Below, in pieces: positions 1-7,167 of a DNA stretch of 64,000 nucleotides. The translations under genes and the position numbers were made by a program. The notes beneath the pieces are model-generated. The model did no database searches. It saw only the letters and a list, made by a program, of their open reading frames with translations, and was not told the origin of the DNA. Source of the DNA: Nitrospirota bacterium. GTDB lineage: Bacteria > Nitrospirota > Thermodesulfovibrionia > Thermodesulfovibrionales > Dissulfurispiraceae. The DNA lies in NCBI GenBank assembly GCA_004321915.1, contig SCQE01000068.1:33916-97915 (forward strand), in the 5' to 3' direction. The first letter of the stretch is position 1. Each line of letters begins with the position of its first letter.

Positions 1-1
1 G

Positions 2-1942
2 CAGGGTCTCGACAAGATTGCGCTCATAGGCAATCCCAATGTGGGCAAAAGCGTCATTTTCGGCCTGCTTACGGGCAAATACGCTACGGTGTCCAACTAT
101 CCGGGCACGACCGTGGAACTCACGCAGGCCAACATATCTTTCGACGGCAAGCGCCTGCTGCTTATAGATACCCCGGGGGTGAACAGCCTCATCCCTATGA
201 GCGAGGACGAGAAGGTCACGCGCGACATTTTGCTGTTACAGGCGCCTTCGACCGTTATACAGGTGGGGGATTCTAAAAACCTTAAAAGGACCTTGCTGAT
301 AACGCTCCAGCTTGCAGAGATGAAACTGCCGATGCTTCTCGCGCTTAATATGATAGACGAGGCGATGGACAGGGGCATAGCCATAGACACCGCAAAGTTG
401 GGAGCGCTTCTCGGGACTGACGTTATAAGCACCATAGCTCCTCAGAGAAAGGGGCTGAAAGAACTGAAAGAGGCGATGCTTGCTCCGAAGCGTCCGGCGC
501 TTGAATTCTCGTACCATCATATTATCGAGGAGCACACAGCCAAGATAGCCGCTCTTTTGCCTGAAACAGGCATTTCAAAACGCTCGCTCGCGCTGATGAT
601 TTTGTCCGAGGACCTGAGCCTCAGGGATTGGATGAAGACGCACCTTTCGAGAGAAACGCTTTCCGAAATAGAAGGGCTTATTCATGCCTGCAGCCTGTCC
701 TTTAAAGAGCCTGTGGGCTATGTCATAAACAGGACCAGAATAGAAAAGGCGGAAGAGATTGCTTCAGCGGTCGTCAAGAAGACCGCCTCGGAAGGGGGCA
801 AGGCTTTGGCTTTGTTCGGCAGGCTGAGCATGCATCCTGTTTTCGGGGTTCCGGTGCTGCTGGCTGTGCTTTACTGCGTTTATCAGTTCGTGGGCGTGTT
901 CGGCGCAAAGACGCTTGTGGACTTTGTCGAGAACACGGTATTCAACGGATACCTCAATCCGGTTTTTAAAACAGTGGTCGAGGCGGTCATGCCTTTTGAA
1001 ATAGTGCGCGAACTGCTTATCGGAGATTACGGCCTTATCACAATGGCGCTGACTTATGCCATAGCGATAATATTGCCTATAACAGCTACTTTCTTCTTGG
1101 CCTTTGCGGTTCTGGAAGACAGCGGATATCTGCCTAGGCTGGCGATAATGAGCAACCGCGTTTTCAACATAATGGGGCTGAACGGCAAGGCCGTGCTTCC
1201 TATGATACTCGGTCTAGGCTGCGGGACCATGGCTGTCATGACTTCGAGGATTCTGGAGACGAGGAGAGACCGTATCATCACTACATTCCTGCTTGCGCTT
1301 GCCATACCTTGTTCCGCGCAGTTGGGCGTGATTTTAGGCATACTCGGAGCTCTTCCGTTTAAGGCAACGCTGGTGTGGTCGGGAAGCCTTCTTTTTGTCC
1401 TCTTTACCGCCGGCTTTTTGGCCTCTAAGGTGATCCCCGGAGACAGGACCGAATTCTTTTTGGAAATACCGCCCATAAGGGTCCCGGCCATTGCCAATAT
1501 CCTGATTAAAACCGCCGGAAGAATAGAGTGGTATCTTAAGGAAGCGGTGCCGCTCTTCATGCTCGGAACTTTCATACTGTTTTTGTTTCATAAGCTGAAT
1601 CTGCTGGATAAGCTCGAACGGATAACCTCTCCTGTGGTGGTGAACCTGCTGGACCTGCCGTCCCGGACAGCAGAGACTTTTATCTTGGGGTTCCTGCGCA
1701 GAGACTTCGGGGCGGCCGGCCTTTTTAAGATGTTTCAGGACGGAACTCTCAGTCCTGTTCAGGCCATAGTAAGCCTTGTAACGGTCACTCTTTTCATACC
1801 TTGCCTTGCCAGTTTCTTCATGATCATAAAAGAGCGCGGCCTGAAAACCGCGGCAGTTGTAAGCGCGATCGTCTTTCCCACGGCTTTCCTTTTCGGAGGG
1901 GCGCTGAACTGGATATTGAGGGCCTTCGGGGTTACATTCTGA
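2..1942 (+). CDS. feoB: Ferrous iron transporter FeoB, 5' end cut by window
   Basis: GTP-driven Fe(II) importer of the inner membrane. The open frame runs in from base 2, so the true start lies outside the window; 646 residues are visible, close to full FeoB length, so probably only a few residues are missing. The N-terminal G domain shows G1 GNPNVGKS (visible residues 10-17), G2 in NYPGTTVE, G3 DTPG and G4 NMID. A helical linker follows, then the polytopic Gate region from about residue 270 with the usual paired Gate motifs (for example the EDSGYLPR segment). No FeoA domain is seen in the visible part. The stop lies one base before the fur-family start, so the two are co-transcribed, which fits iron-responsive control. 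Family call is secure; Fe(II) specificity is from family knowledge. Confidence 0.96.
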   Translation, partial: QGLDKIALIGNPNVGKSVIFGLLTGKYATVSNYPGTTVELTQANISFDGKRLLLIDTPGVNSLIPMSEDEKVTRDILLLQAPSTVIQVGDSKNLKRTLLITLQLAEMKLPMLLALNMIDEAMDRGIAIDTAKLGALLGTDVISTIAPQRKGLKELKEAMLAPKRPALEFSYHHIIEEHTAKIAALLPETGISKRSLALMILSEDLSLRDWMKTHLSRETLSEIEGLIHACSLSFKEPVGYVINRTRIEKAEEIASAVVKKTASEGGKALALFGRLSMHPVFGVPVLLAVLYCVYQFVGVFGAKTLVDFVENTVFNGYLNPVFKTVVEAVMPFEIVRELLIGDYGLITMALTYAIAIILPITATFFLAFAVLEDSGYLPRLAIMSNRVFNIMGLNGKAVLPMILGLGCGTMAVMTSRILETRRDRIITTFLLALAIPCSAQLGVILGILGALPFKATLVWSGSLLFVLFTAGFLASKVIPGDRTEFFLEIPPIRVPAIANILIKTAGRIEWYLKEAVPLFMLGTFILFLFHKLNLLDKLERITSPVVVNLLDLPSRTAETFILGFLRRDFGAAGLFKMFQDGTLSPVQAIVSLVTVTLFIPCLASFFMIIKERGLKTAAVVSAIVFPTAFLFGGALNWILRAFGVTF

Positions 1943-1943
1943 T

Positions 1944-2363
1944 ATGCCGAATAAAAGATTCAAAAAATTCCTGTCGGTCAAAGGCTTTAAATTCACAAAA
2001 GAGCGCGAAGAGATTTTTTCGGAAATAATGCTGATCGAAGGGCATTTCGACCCTGACGAGCTTTTTATAACGATGAAAACCAAAGGCTCGAAAGTTTCGC
2101 GCGCCTCTATCTACCGCACCATCCCGCTTCTTGTGGACGGCGGTCTTATCGAAAAAGTCGAGATGACCGACAGGCACGCTCATTATGAAAAAAAGCCCGG
2201 AAAGCGCCACCACGACCATATGATATGTTCGATATGCGGGAAGGTTATAGAGTTTTATTCGCCTGAACTCGAGAAACTTCAGGAGAGTATCTGCCGCAAG
2301 GAAAAATTCAAGGCCCTGCGCCACAGTCTTGAGATAATGGGCCGCTGCGGCGACTGCGGATGA
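1944..2363 (+). CDS. fur: Fur-family metal-responsive repressor
   Basis: 139-residue DNA-binding repressor of the Fur superfamily. The N-terminal winged helix covers about residues 1-85 (the segment VSRASIYRTIPLLVDGGLIEKV is the recognition helix plus wing). The metal and dimer domain has the HHHDHMICSICG segment and a closing CGDCG, giving the two CxxC pairs of a structural zinc site. It starts one base after the feoB stop, so it is translationally coupled to the iron transporter. That context favours an iron-sensing Fur, but Zur or PerR cannot be excluded from sequence alone. A start at 1944 fits the family N-terminus. Confidence 0.93.
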   Translation: MPNKRFKKFLSVKGFKFTKEREEIFSEIMLIEGHFDPDELFITMKTKGSKVSRASIYRTIPLLVDGGLIEKVEMTDRHAHYEKKPGKRHHDHMICSICGKVIEFYSPELEKLQESICRKEKFKALRHSLEIMGRCGDCG

Positions 2364-2438
2364 CACCAAATGTCGACAAGGCAAGATTCCTTCCGTTCAG
2401 AAGCTGCGTTTTGACGGTTCTAAATGCTCATTCCGCTA

Positions 2439-2480
2439 CAGCCGTGCAACTCGGCCTTCGGCCTCAAACACTCACGGCTG
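2439..2480. repeat. Hairpin with perfect 8-bp arms after fur
   Basis: CAGCCGTG (2439-2446) and CACGGCTG (2473-2480) form a perfect stem, with a second small stem GGCC-TTC-GGCC in the loop and a short T run (TTTAA) after it. It may end the feoB-fur transcript, though the U-tract is short. The rest of the 2364-2608 gap holds no gene that I can support; its 3' end carries the promoter of the next operon. Confidence 0.5.
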
Positions 2481-2571
2481 TTTAACGCTGCGCTTCGCAA
2501 AGGACCGTTTCCAAAACTCCGCTATTCACTCCCTGAATCTTGCCTTGCCTCCAATAAGCATGACAGCGGGT

Positions 2572-2601
2572 TTGCCTCATCCGTCGGAATTGAACTATAA
2601 T
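2572..2601 (+). promoter_or_regulatory. Sigma-70 promoter of the redox operon
   Basis: TTGCCT (2572-2577), 18-bp spacer, perfect TATAAT (2596-2601). The hexamer ends 7 nt before the ATG at 2609, so transcription should start at or next to the A of the ATG. No Shine-Dalgarno is present. This predicts a leaderless mRNA. Confidence 0.65.
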
Positions 2602-2608
2602 TTTCAGC

Positions 2609-2845
2609 ATGTTCAGCGTTCTTGAAATCACACTGCTGGCGTTTGTTTTGAATATACCGTTCGGATATTTCAGGACCCGTTCGAAAAAATATTCTTTGAA
2701 ATGGTGGCTGTGCGTCCATACCCCTGTACCCATCGTAATCTTCGCCCGGCTGGCGCTTGAGGTCGATTACAAATTCATCCCTGTTTTCATAGCGGCATCC
2801 ATAGTCGGGCAGTTCATCGGCGGAAAGATAACTTTTAACGTATGA
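2609..2845 (+). CDS. Small conserved-type membrane protein (78 aa)
   Basis: A 78-residue, strongly hydrophobic protein with two or three predicted membrane segments (about residues 5-20, 38-50 and 57-73) separated by a basic loop (FRTRSKKYSLKWW). I do not recognise a named function. The stop overlaps the next start in an ATGA tetranucleotide at 2842-2845, which supports translation and coupling to the MDR dehydrogenase. The start follows a TATAAT box by 7 nt with no ribosome binding site, so translation may be leaderless. Its place at the head of a redox operon suggests a membrane-anchoring or accessory role, which is inference only. Confidence 0.75.
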   Translation: MFSVLEITLLAFVLNIPFGYFRTRSKKYSLKWWLCVHTPVPIVIFARLALEVDYKFIPVFIAASIVGQFIGGKITFNV

Positions 2846-3861
2846 TAGCTGCGTATCTCATCGGACCCGGAAAGATAGAGTTCAGGGATGTCCCGGAGCC
2901 GGGGCCTGATAAGGGAGAAGTCGTAATCAAGATTAAGGCCGCGCTTACCTGCGGGACCGACCTTAAAGCATTTCAGCGCGGGCACCCGATGATACCTATG
3001 CCCGGCCCTTTTGGGCATGAATTTTCGGGCATGATCGCAAAGACGGGGAAGGGCGTTAAAAAGTTCAAGGAGGGCGACGAAGTCATGGGGGTGCACAGTG
3101 CGCCCTGCCGCCAATGTCTCTATTGTTCGAAGAAGCTCTACAACCTCTGCAAAAACATAATGAGCACCAAGGTATTAGGCGCTTATGCCGAGTATCTGCG
3201 TATACCGGAACATATAGTAAAACAGAACTTTTTTAAAAAACCGTCGAATTTGACTTTTCGGGAAGCCGCTTTTTTGGAGCCGCTTGCCTGCGTGGTCCAC
3301 GGGATGTCCGGCCTTAAAGTCGGGAAAAACGATACGGTCCTGATCATAGGAACAGGGCCGATAGGCCTGCTGCATCTGTTGCTCGCAAAAAGCAAAGGCG
3401 CGAGGGTCCTGATGGCCGGAAGAAAAAAAGCGAGGCTAGATTTTGCGCTGGGCCTCGGAGCCGACGCTGCGGTCGAAGCCGGAGGGCTTGAAAACGCTGT
3501 AAAAGATTTCACTGCCGGAATGGGAATGGATCATGTTTTTGAGTGCACAGGCCGGCTTCAGGTTTGGGAGAGCTCGCCTCGTTTTGCGCGGAGAGGCGGC
3601 ACGGTGGTAATGTTCGGAGGCGTGAAAGGCGGGACCTCCGCAAGCTTTGATACATACAGACTGCACTACGACGAGCTGATGATTAAAGGCGTTTTTCATT
3701 TTACACCGGCTGATGTTAAAGAGGCGTTCTCTATCATATGCGCTGGATTGCTTGTGAAGAGCCTGATAAGCGGCTCATACGGATTGAATGAACTGCCTCT
3801 TGCCTTGAGTAGGCTGGGCGAGGGCGACGGCCTTAAATTCGCGATAGAACCGGAGAGGTGA
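2842..3861 (+). CDS. Zinc-type MDR dehydrogenase (threonine/sorbitol dehydrogenase-like)
   Basis: 339-residue medium-chain dehydrogenase. The GroES-like catalytic domain has the zinc ligand segment TCGTD (about residue 37) and GHE (about residue 59). The structural-zinc lobe is CRQCLYCSKKLYNLC, with four cysteines. The Rossmann domain carries GTGPIGLL (about residues 170-177). The catalytic zinc and NAD(P) sites therefore look intact. The substrate is unknown; the fold is shared by threonine, sorbitol and alcohol dehydrogenases. It is the second gene of a coupled operon and a distant paralogue of the gene at 5126. Confidence 0.88.
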   Translation: MIAAYLIGPGKIEFRDVPEPGPDKGEVVIKIKAALTCGTDLKAFQRGHPMIPMPGPFGHEFSGMIAKTGKGVKKFKEGDEVMGVHSAPCRQCLYCSKKLYNLCKNIMSTKVLGAYAEYLRIPEHIVKQNFFKKPSNLTFREAAFLEPLACVVHGMSGLKVGKNDTVLIIGTGPIGLLHLLLAKSKGARVLMAGRKKARLDFALGLGADAAVEAGGLENAVKDFTAGMGMDHVFECTGRLQVWESSPRFARRGGTVVMFGGVKGGTSASFDTYRLHYDELMIKGVFHFTPADVKEAFSIICAGLLVKSLISGSYGLNELPLALSRLGEGDGLKFAIEPER

Positions 3862-3863
3862 GT

Positions 3864-5129
3864 ATGAATATTAAGAAGAGATTATCATTCATAATTTTTG
3901 CACTTATACTTTCAATTTGCGCTGCTTCAAATATTCAGGCCGCAGATAATAAGGTCAAAGTTGTTTTTTTCTACGGGGAGGGCTGCCCCCACTGCTCGCT
4001 CGAAAAGCCTTTTCTCGTCAGGATGTCCGTGATGTATCCGGAGATCGAGGTGGTCTCTTTCGAGATATGGAAAGACAAAGAAAATGCAAAACTTCTGTCC
4101 GAGGTTGCCGAGGCATATGGCGTGAAAGTTTCGGGAATCCCGGCAACGTTTATAGGCGATTATGCGCCGGTCATAGGATATATTTCCGATGAGACGAGCG
4201 GTAGAGAGATAGAGAGTAAAATAAAGGCCTGCATTAGAAAAGGATGCCCGGACCCTCTTCAAAAGCTTAAAACGCCTCTTTCCCGTCCGGCACAGGAACA
4301 ATCTACAAAAGTAAATATTCCGGGCATGGGCGAGGTCGACGCTTCAAAGATGGCCCTTCCTGCTCTGACCGTTATTTTAGGCGGGCTCGACAGCTTCAAC
4401 CCCTGCGCGTTCTTTGTGCTGTTCACCCTGCTCGGAATTCTGGTCCATGCGAAGACGCGGAGCAGGATGTTCATAATCGGCGGGGTCTTCGTCTTTTTTT
4501 CGGGCTTTATATATTTTCTCTTTATGGCCGCTTGGCTGAATTTCTTTTTGTACATCGGAGAGTTCAAGGCAGTAACCATAGCCGCAGGCATCATCGCCCT
4601 CGTTATCGCGGCAATCAACATAAAAGACTTTTTCTTTTTCGCAAAAGGCGTATCTCTTTCGATACCCGACAGCGCTAAACCCAAGCTTTTCGATCGTATG
4701 AGGGGCCTGCTGAAGGCCACCTCAACCGCGTCCATGCTGTTCGGCACGATCGTTCTGGCTGCCGCCGCAAACACATACGAACTCTTCTGCACAGCCGGAT
4801 TCCCTATGGTGTTTACGAGGGTGCTGACGCTTCACGGACTGACCACATTTCAGTATTACCTCTACCTTGTTCTCTACAATGTGATATACATAATACCGCT
4901 CGCCGCAATAGTTTTTACATTTACGATGACCCTCGGAAAACGGAAGCTTACGGAACGGCAGGGTCAGGTGCTTAAGCTCGTTTCGGGAATGATGATGCTC
5001 TGTCTCGGAGCTGTGCTTCTTATAGACCCTTCGCTTTTTAACAATATCGTTGTGAGCGTCAGCCTGATAGCCGTCTCTCTCGGAGCGGCTTGGCTGATTG
5101 TGCTGATAACCAAAATGGTCGGTAAATGA
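3864..5129 (+). CDS. Thioredoxin-like domain fused to CcdA/DsbD-like membrane domain
   Basis: A 421-residue exported thiol-disulfide protein. Residues 1-27 form a signal or anchor sequence; then comes a thioredoxin-like domain with active site GEGCPHCS (CPHC, about residue 42) and a cis-Pro-type GIPATF. From about residue 165 there is a multi-span membrane domain starting GGLDSFNPCAFF, like the PCxxP-type entry of CcdA/DsbD, with a second cysteine in YELFCTAGFP. This would pass electrons from cytoplasm to periplasm. An upstream GTG (3858) overlaps the previous stop, but GGAG at 3852-3855 is correctly spaced only for the ATG at 3864. The stop overlaps the next gene by ATGA. Its partner is unknown. 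Confidence 0.87.
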   Translation: MNIKKRLSFIIFALILSICAASNIQAADNKVKVVFFYGEGCPHCSLEKPFLVRMSVMYPEIEVVSFEIWKDKENAKLLSEVAEAYGVKVSGIPATFIGDYAPVIGYISDETSGREIESKIKACIRKGCPDPLQKLKTPLSRPAQEQSTKVNIPGMGEVDASKMALPALTVILGGLDSFNPCAFFVLFTLLGILVHAKTRSRMFIIGGVFVFFSGFIYFLFMAAWLNFFLYIGEFKAVTIAAGIIALVIAAINIKDFFFFAKGVSLSIPDSAKPKLFDRMRGLLKATSTASMLFGTIVLAAAANTYELFCTAGFPMVFTRVLTLHGLTTFQYYLYLVLYNVIYIIPLAAIVFTFTMTLGKRKLTERQGQVLKLVSGMMMLCLGAVLLIDPSLFNNIVVSVSLIAVSLGAAWLIVLITKMVGK

Positions 5130-6157
5130 AGGCCGCAAGGCTTTACAGTTTCACCGATATAAGGATCGAGGATATCCCTGTTCCTGATGTGGGGCCGCGC
5201 GACGCCCTAGTAAAAACCAAGGCCTGCGGGATATGCTCCGGCGATGTAATGCCGTGGTACATCGAAAAAAAGGCCCCGCTCGTTATAGGGCATGAGCCGT
5301 CAGGTGAGATCGTTGCGCTCGGAAGCGACATTCAAAAAAGCCGCTTCAAAATCGGCGACCGCGTGTTTATGCATCATCACGCCCCGTGCATGAGATGCCG
5401 CTGCTGTGAGCGCGGAGACCATGTTCAATGCGATACTTGGCGCAGCACGAAAATAAGTCCCGGAGGCGTATCGGAATACATACTGGTCCCGGAGACCAAT
5501 CTGTTCAATGACACGTTCGGCATACCCGATACCGTGAGTTTTGAAGACGGCTCTCTGATCGAGCCTGCTGCTTGCGTCTTGAAATCATTGAAGCGTTCGA
5601 GGCTTAAAAAAGGCGACACAGTGCTTGTTATCGGGCTCGGCGTAATGGGACAACTGCATGTATTGCTCGCTAAGGAATTCGGCGCGGCTAGGGTAATCGG
5701 CGCGGATATGGTTTCTTTCAGGATCAAGAAAGCACTGGAATTCGGCGCTGACCATGCGATAGATGTCTCAAAATCGGAATTGGCTGCTGAACTGTCGAAG
5801 ATGACCGGCGGCAGGATGGCGGATGTCGTTATCGTCGGTCCTAACAGCGCAGCCGCGATGAAACAGGGGATCGCGTCCGCTGCGGCCGGAGGAACAGTCG
5901 TGCTTTTCACCCCCGCAAAGCCTGACGAAGTATTGTCTTTCGATCCGAACGATTTTTATTTCAGGGATATAACGCTCACAGCCTCATACTCCTGCGGCCC
6001 GGACGATACAAAGGAAGCGCTCGGTTTTATAGAGAGAAAGATCGTGAGCTCCGAAAAACTCGTGACGCACCGTTTTAAGATAGAGGATGCTGCAGAGGCT
6101 TACAGGCTTACGGTCGAAGCGCGCGACTCGCTGAAATGCTTGGTGGTGTTCGAGTGA
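5126..6157 (+). CDS. Second zinc-type MDR dehydrogenase
   Basis: 343-residue medium-chain dehydrogenase, related to but clearly different from the gene at 2842. The catalytic zinc region has ACGICSGD (about residue 34) and GHE (about residue 58). The structural zinc lobe is CMRCRCCERGDHVQC. The coenzyme site is GLGVMGQLH (about residues 174-182). Two MDR enzymes bracketing a transmembrane thiol-disulfide carrier in one operon suggests consecutive oxidoreductions tied to envelope redox chemistry, but the substrates are not deducible. The ATGA overlap with the thioredoxin fusion shows translational coupling. Confidence 0.88.
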   Translation: MKAARLYSFTDIRIEDIPVPDVGPRDALVKTKACGICSGDVMPWYIEKKAPLVIGHEPSGEIVALGSDIQKSRFKIGDRVFMHHHAPCMRCRCCERGDHVQCDTWRSTKISPGGVSEYILVPETNLFNDTFGIPDTVSFEDGSLIEPAACVLKSLKRSRLKKGDTVLVIGLGVMGQLHVLLAKEFGAARVIGADMVSFRIKKALEFGADHAIDVSKSELAAELSKMTGGRMADVVIVGPNSAAAMKQGIASAAAGGTVVLFTPAKPDEVLSFDPNDFYFRDITLTASYSCGPDDTKEALGFIERKIVSSEKLVTHRFKIEDAAEAYRLTVEARDSLKCLVVFE

Positions 6158-6294
6158 GATATATCTTGAAGACTATTTTTCCGGAGTTCAATATAAACAA
6201 GTATCCGTCAGCCCTTCATATGCTGATATCGGTTGTGGTATCTATGTTTGTCGCAGAGATCATGACCAACCCGGGGATTTCCCGATTGTCTTAG
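6154..6294 (+). CDS. Candidate 46-residue membrane microprotein
   Basis: GTG at 6154 overlaps the preceding stop as GTGA. The frame stays open to TAG at 6292-6294 and encodes 46 residues: a polar N-terminus (MRYILKTIFPEFNINKY) and one predicted membrane helix (about residues 20-36, rich in L, I, V and M). Evidence for reality is the tetranucleotide overlap, of the same style as two other junctions in this operon, and the single-span design. There is no strong ribosome binding site and no family that I recognise. It could also be fortuitous. Confidence 0.4.
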   Translation: MRYILKTIFPEFNINKYPSALHMLISVVVSMFVAEIMTNPGISRLS

Positions 6295-6314
6295 ATTTGT
6301 TCAAATGATATACT
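6286..6314 (+). promoter_or_regulatory. Sigma-70 promoter for binding protein-chemoreceptor pair
   Basis: TTGTCT (6286-6291), 17-bp spacer, TATACT (6309-6314). It precedes a 30-nt leader with GGAGG at 6335-6339 ahead of the ATG at 6345. The -35 box overlaps the end of the candidate 46-residue reading frame. Confidence 0.6.
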
Positions 6315-6344
6315 AAACCTAAATCTCAGACAATGGAGGAAATC

Positions 6345-7124
6345 ATGAAAAACAGGCGCTTTTTTATTTTTCTGGCAGGGTTGGCAATCTTGTTGCTTCC
6401 GCTTACAGCGTATTCCGAGGAGGTCCTTAAATTAAACGGCTCCACTACTGTCCAAAAGCGGATTATGGAGCCGGGCAAAGAGGCTTTTGAAAAGGCGACC
6501 GGAATAAAGCTTGTGCTTGTGGGCAACGGCACAGGCAGCGGCATGGAAGACCTCGTCAAAGGCAGATGCGACGCGGCCATGGCATCGGAAGAAATGGCCG
6601 ACGCTATTTCGAGCATGAAGGCTGCATCGGGCACCGAAGCCCCTGCAGATCTCAAAGGACATACTATTGTATCCGACATCATAAAAGTCATAGTAAACCC
6701 GTCCAATACAGTCAGCAAGCTTTCTAAAGATCAGCTTAAAGCGCTCAGCACAGGCAAAATCGCAAGCTGGAACGCAGTCGGCGGACCTGAAATGTCTGTA
6801 ATCGTGGTCACATCACATGCGGGTTCGGCCACAAGAAAGGTGTTCCAGAAGTTGATGATGGACAATGCGCCGTATGCTCCGGGCGCCATAGAAGTTGAGA
6901 CCACAAGGAAGGAAATAGAAACGGTCAATCTCTTCCCTGAGGGTATCGGCGCGGTGAGCCAAGGTTTCATAAATTTGCCGGGGAATAAAGATAAAATAAA
7001 GGTGGTTGAAACGCCCGAAATAAGCAGACCGCTTATGGTCATCACAAAAGGCGATGCATCTCCGAAGGTCCAGAAACTTCTCGACTTCTTCAGGGGAGAA
7101 GGCAAAAAATACATTAAAGACTAA
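6345..7124 (+). CDS. PstS-like periplasmic substrate-binding protein
   Basis: 259-residue exported binding protein of the phosphate-type (PBP-like) family. Residues 1-21 are a signal peptide (basic MKNRR, hydrophobic core, cleavage near YSEE). Mature motifs include LNGSTTVQKRI, typical of the PstS opening strand, then GNGTGSGMEDL (ligand loop) and SHAGSATRKVF (phosphate-loop-like). The ATG at 6333 is rejected because it overlaps the ribosome binding site GGAGG; 6345 is well spaced. No ABC permease genes are nearby. Instead a chemoreceptor follows 43 nt downstream, so this may be the ligand carrier for taxis. Oxyanion specificity (phosphate, tungstate or other) is not decided. Confidence 0.85.
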   Translation: MKNRRFFIFLAGLAILLLPLTAYSEEVLKLNGSTTVQKRIMEPGKEAFEKATGIKLVLVGNGTGSGMEDLVKGRCDAAMASEEMADAISSMKAASGTEAPADLKGHTIVSDIIKVIVNPSNTVSKLSKDQLKALSTGKIASWNAVGGPEMSVIVVTSHAGSATRKVFQKLMMDNAPYAPGAIEVETTRKEIETVNLFPEGIGAVSQGFINLPGNKDKIKVVETPEISRPLMVITKGDASPKVQKLLDFFRGEGKKYIKD

Positions 7125-7167
7125 CTTGCCGTAGAGAGGTCAATCGGTAGTGGGGGGGGGAGCTCGG

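Noticed and set aside
1334..2083. 249-codon minus-strand frame
   Set aside because: Antisense to feoB and fur, Arg/Gly/Lys-rich as expected of a shadow.
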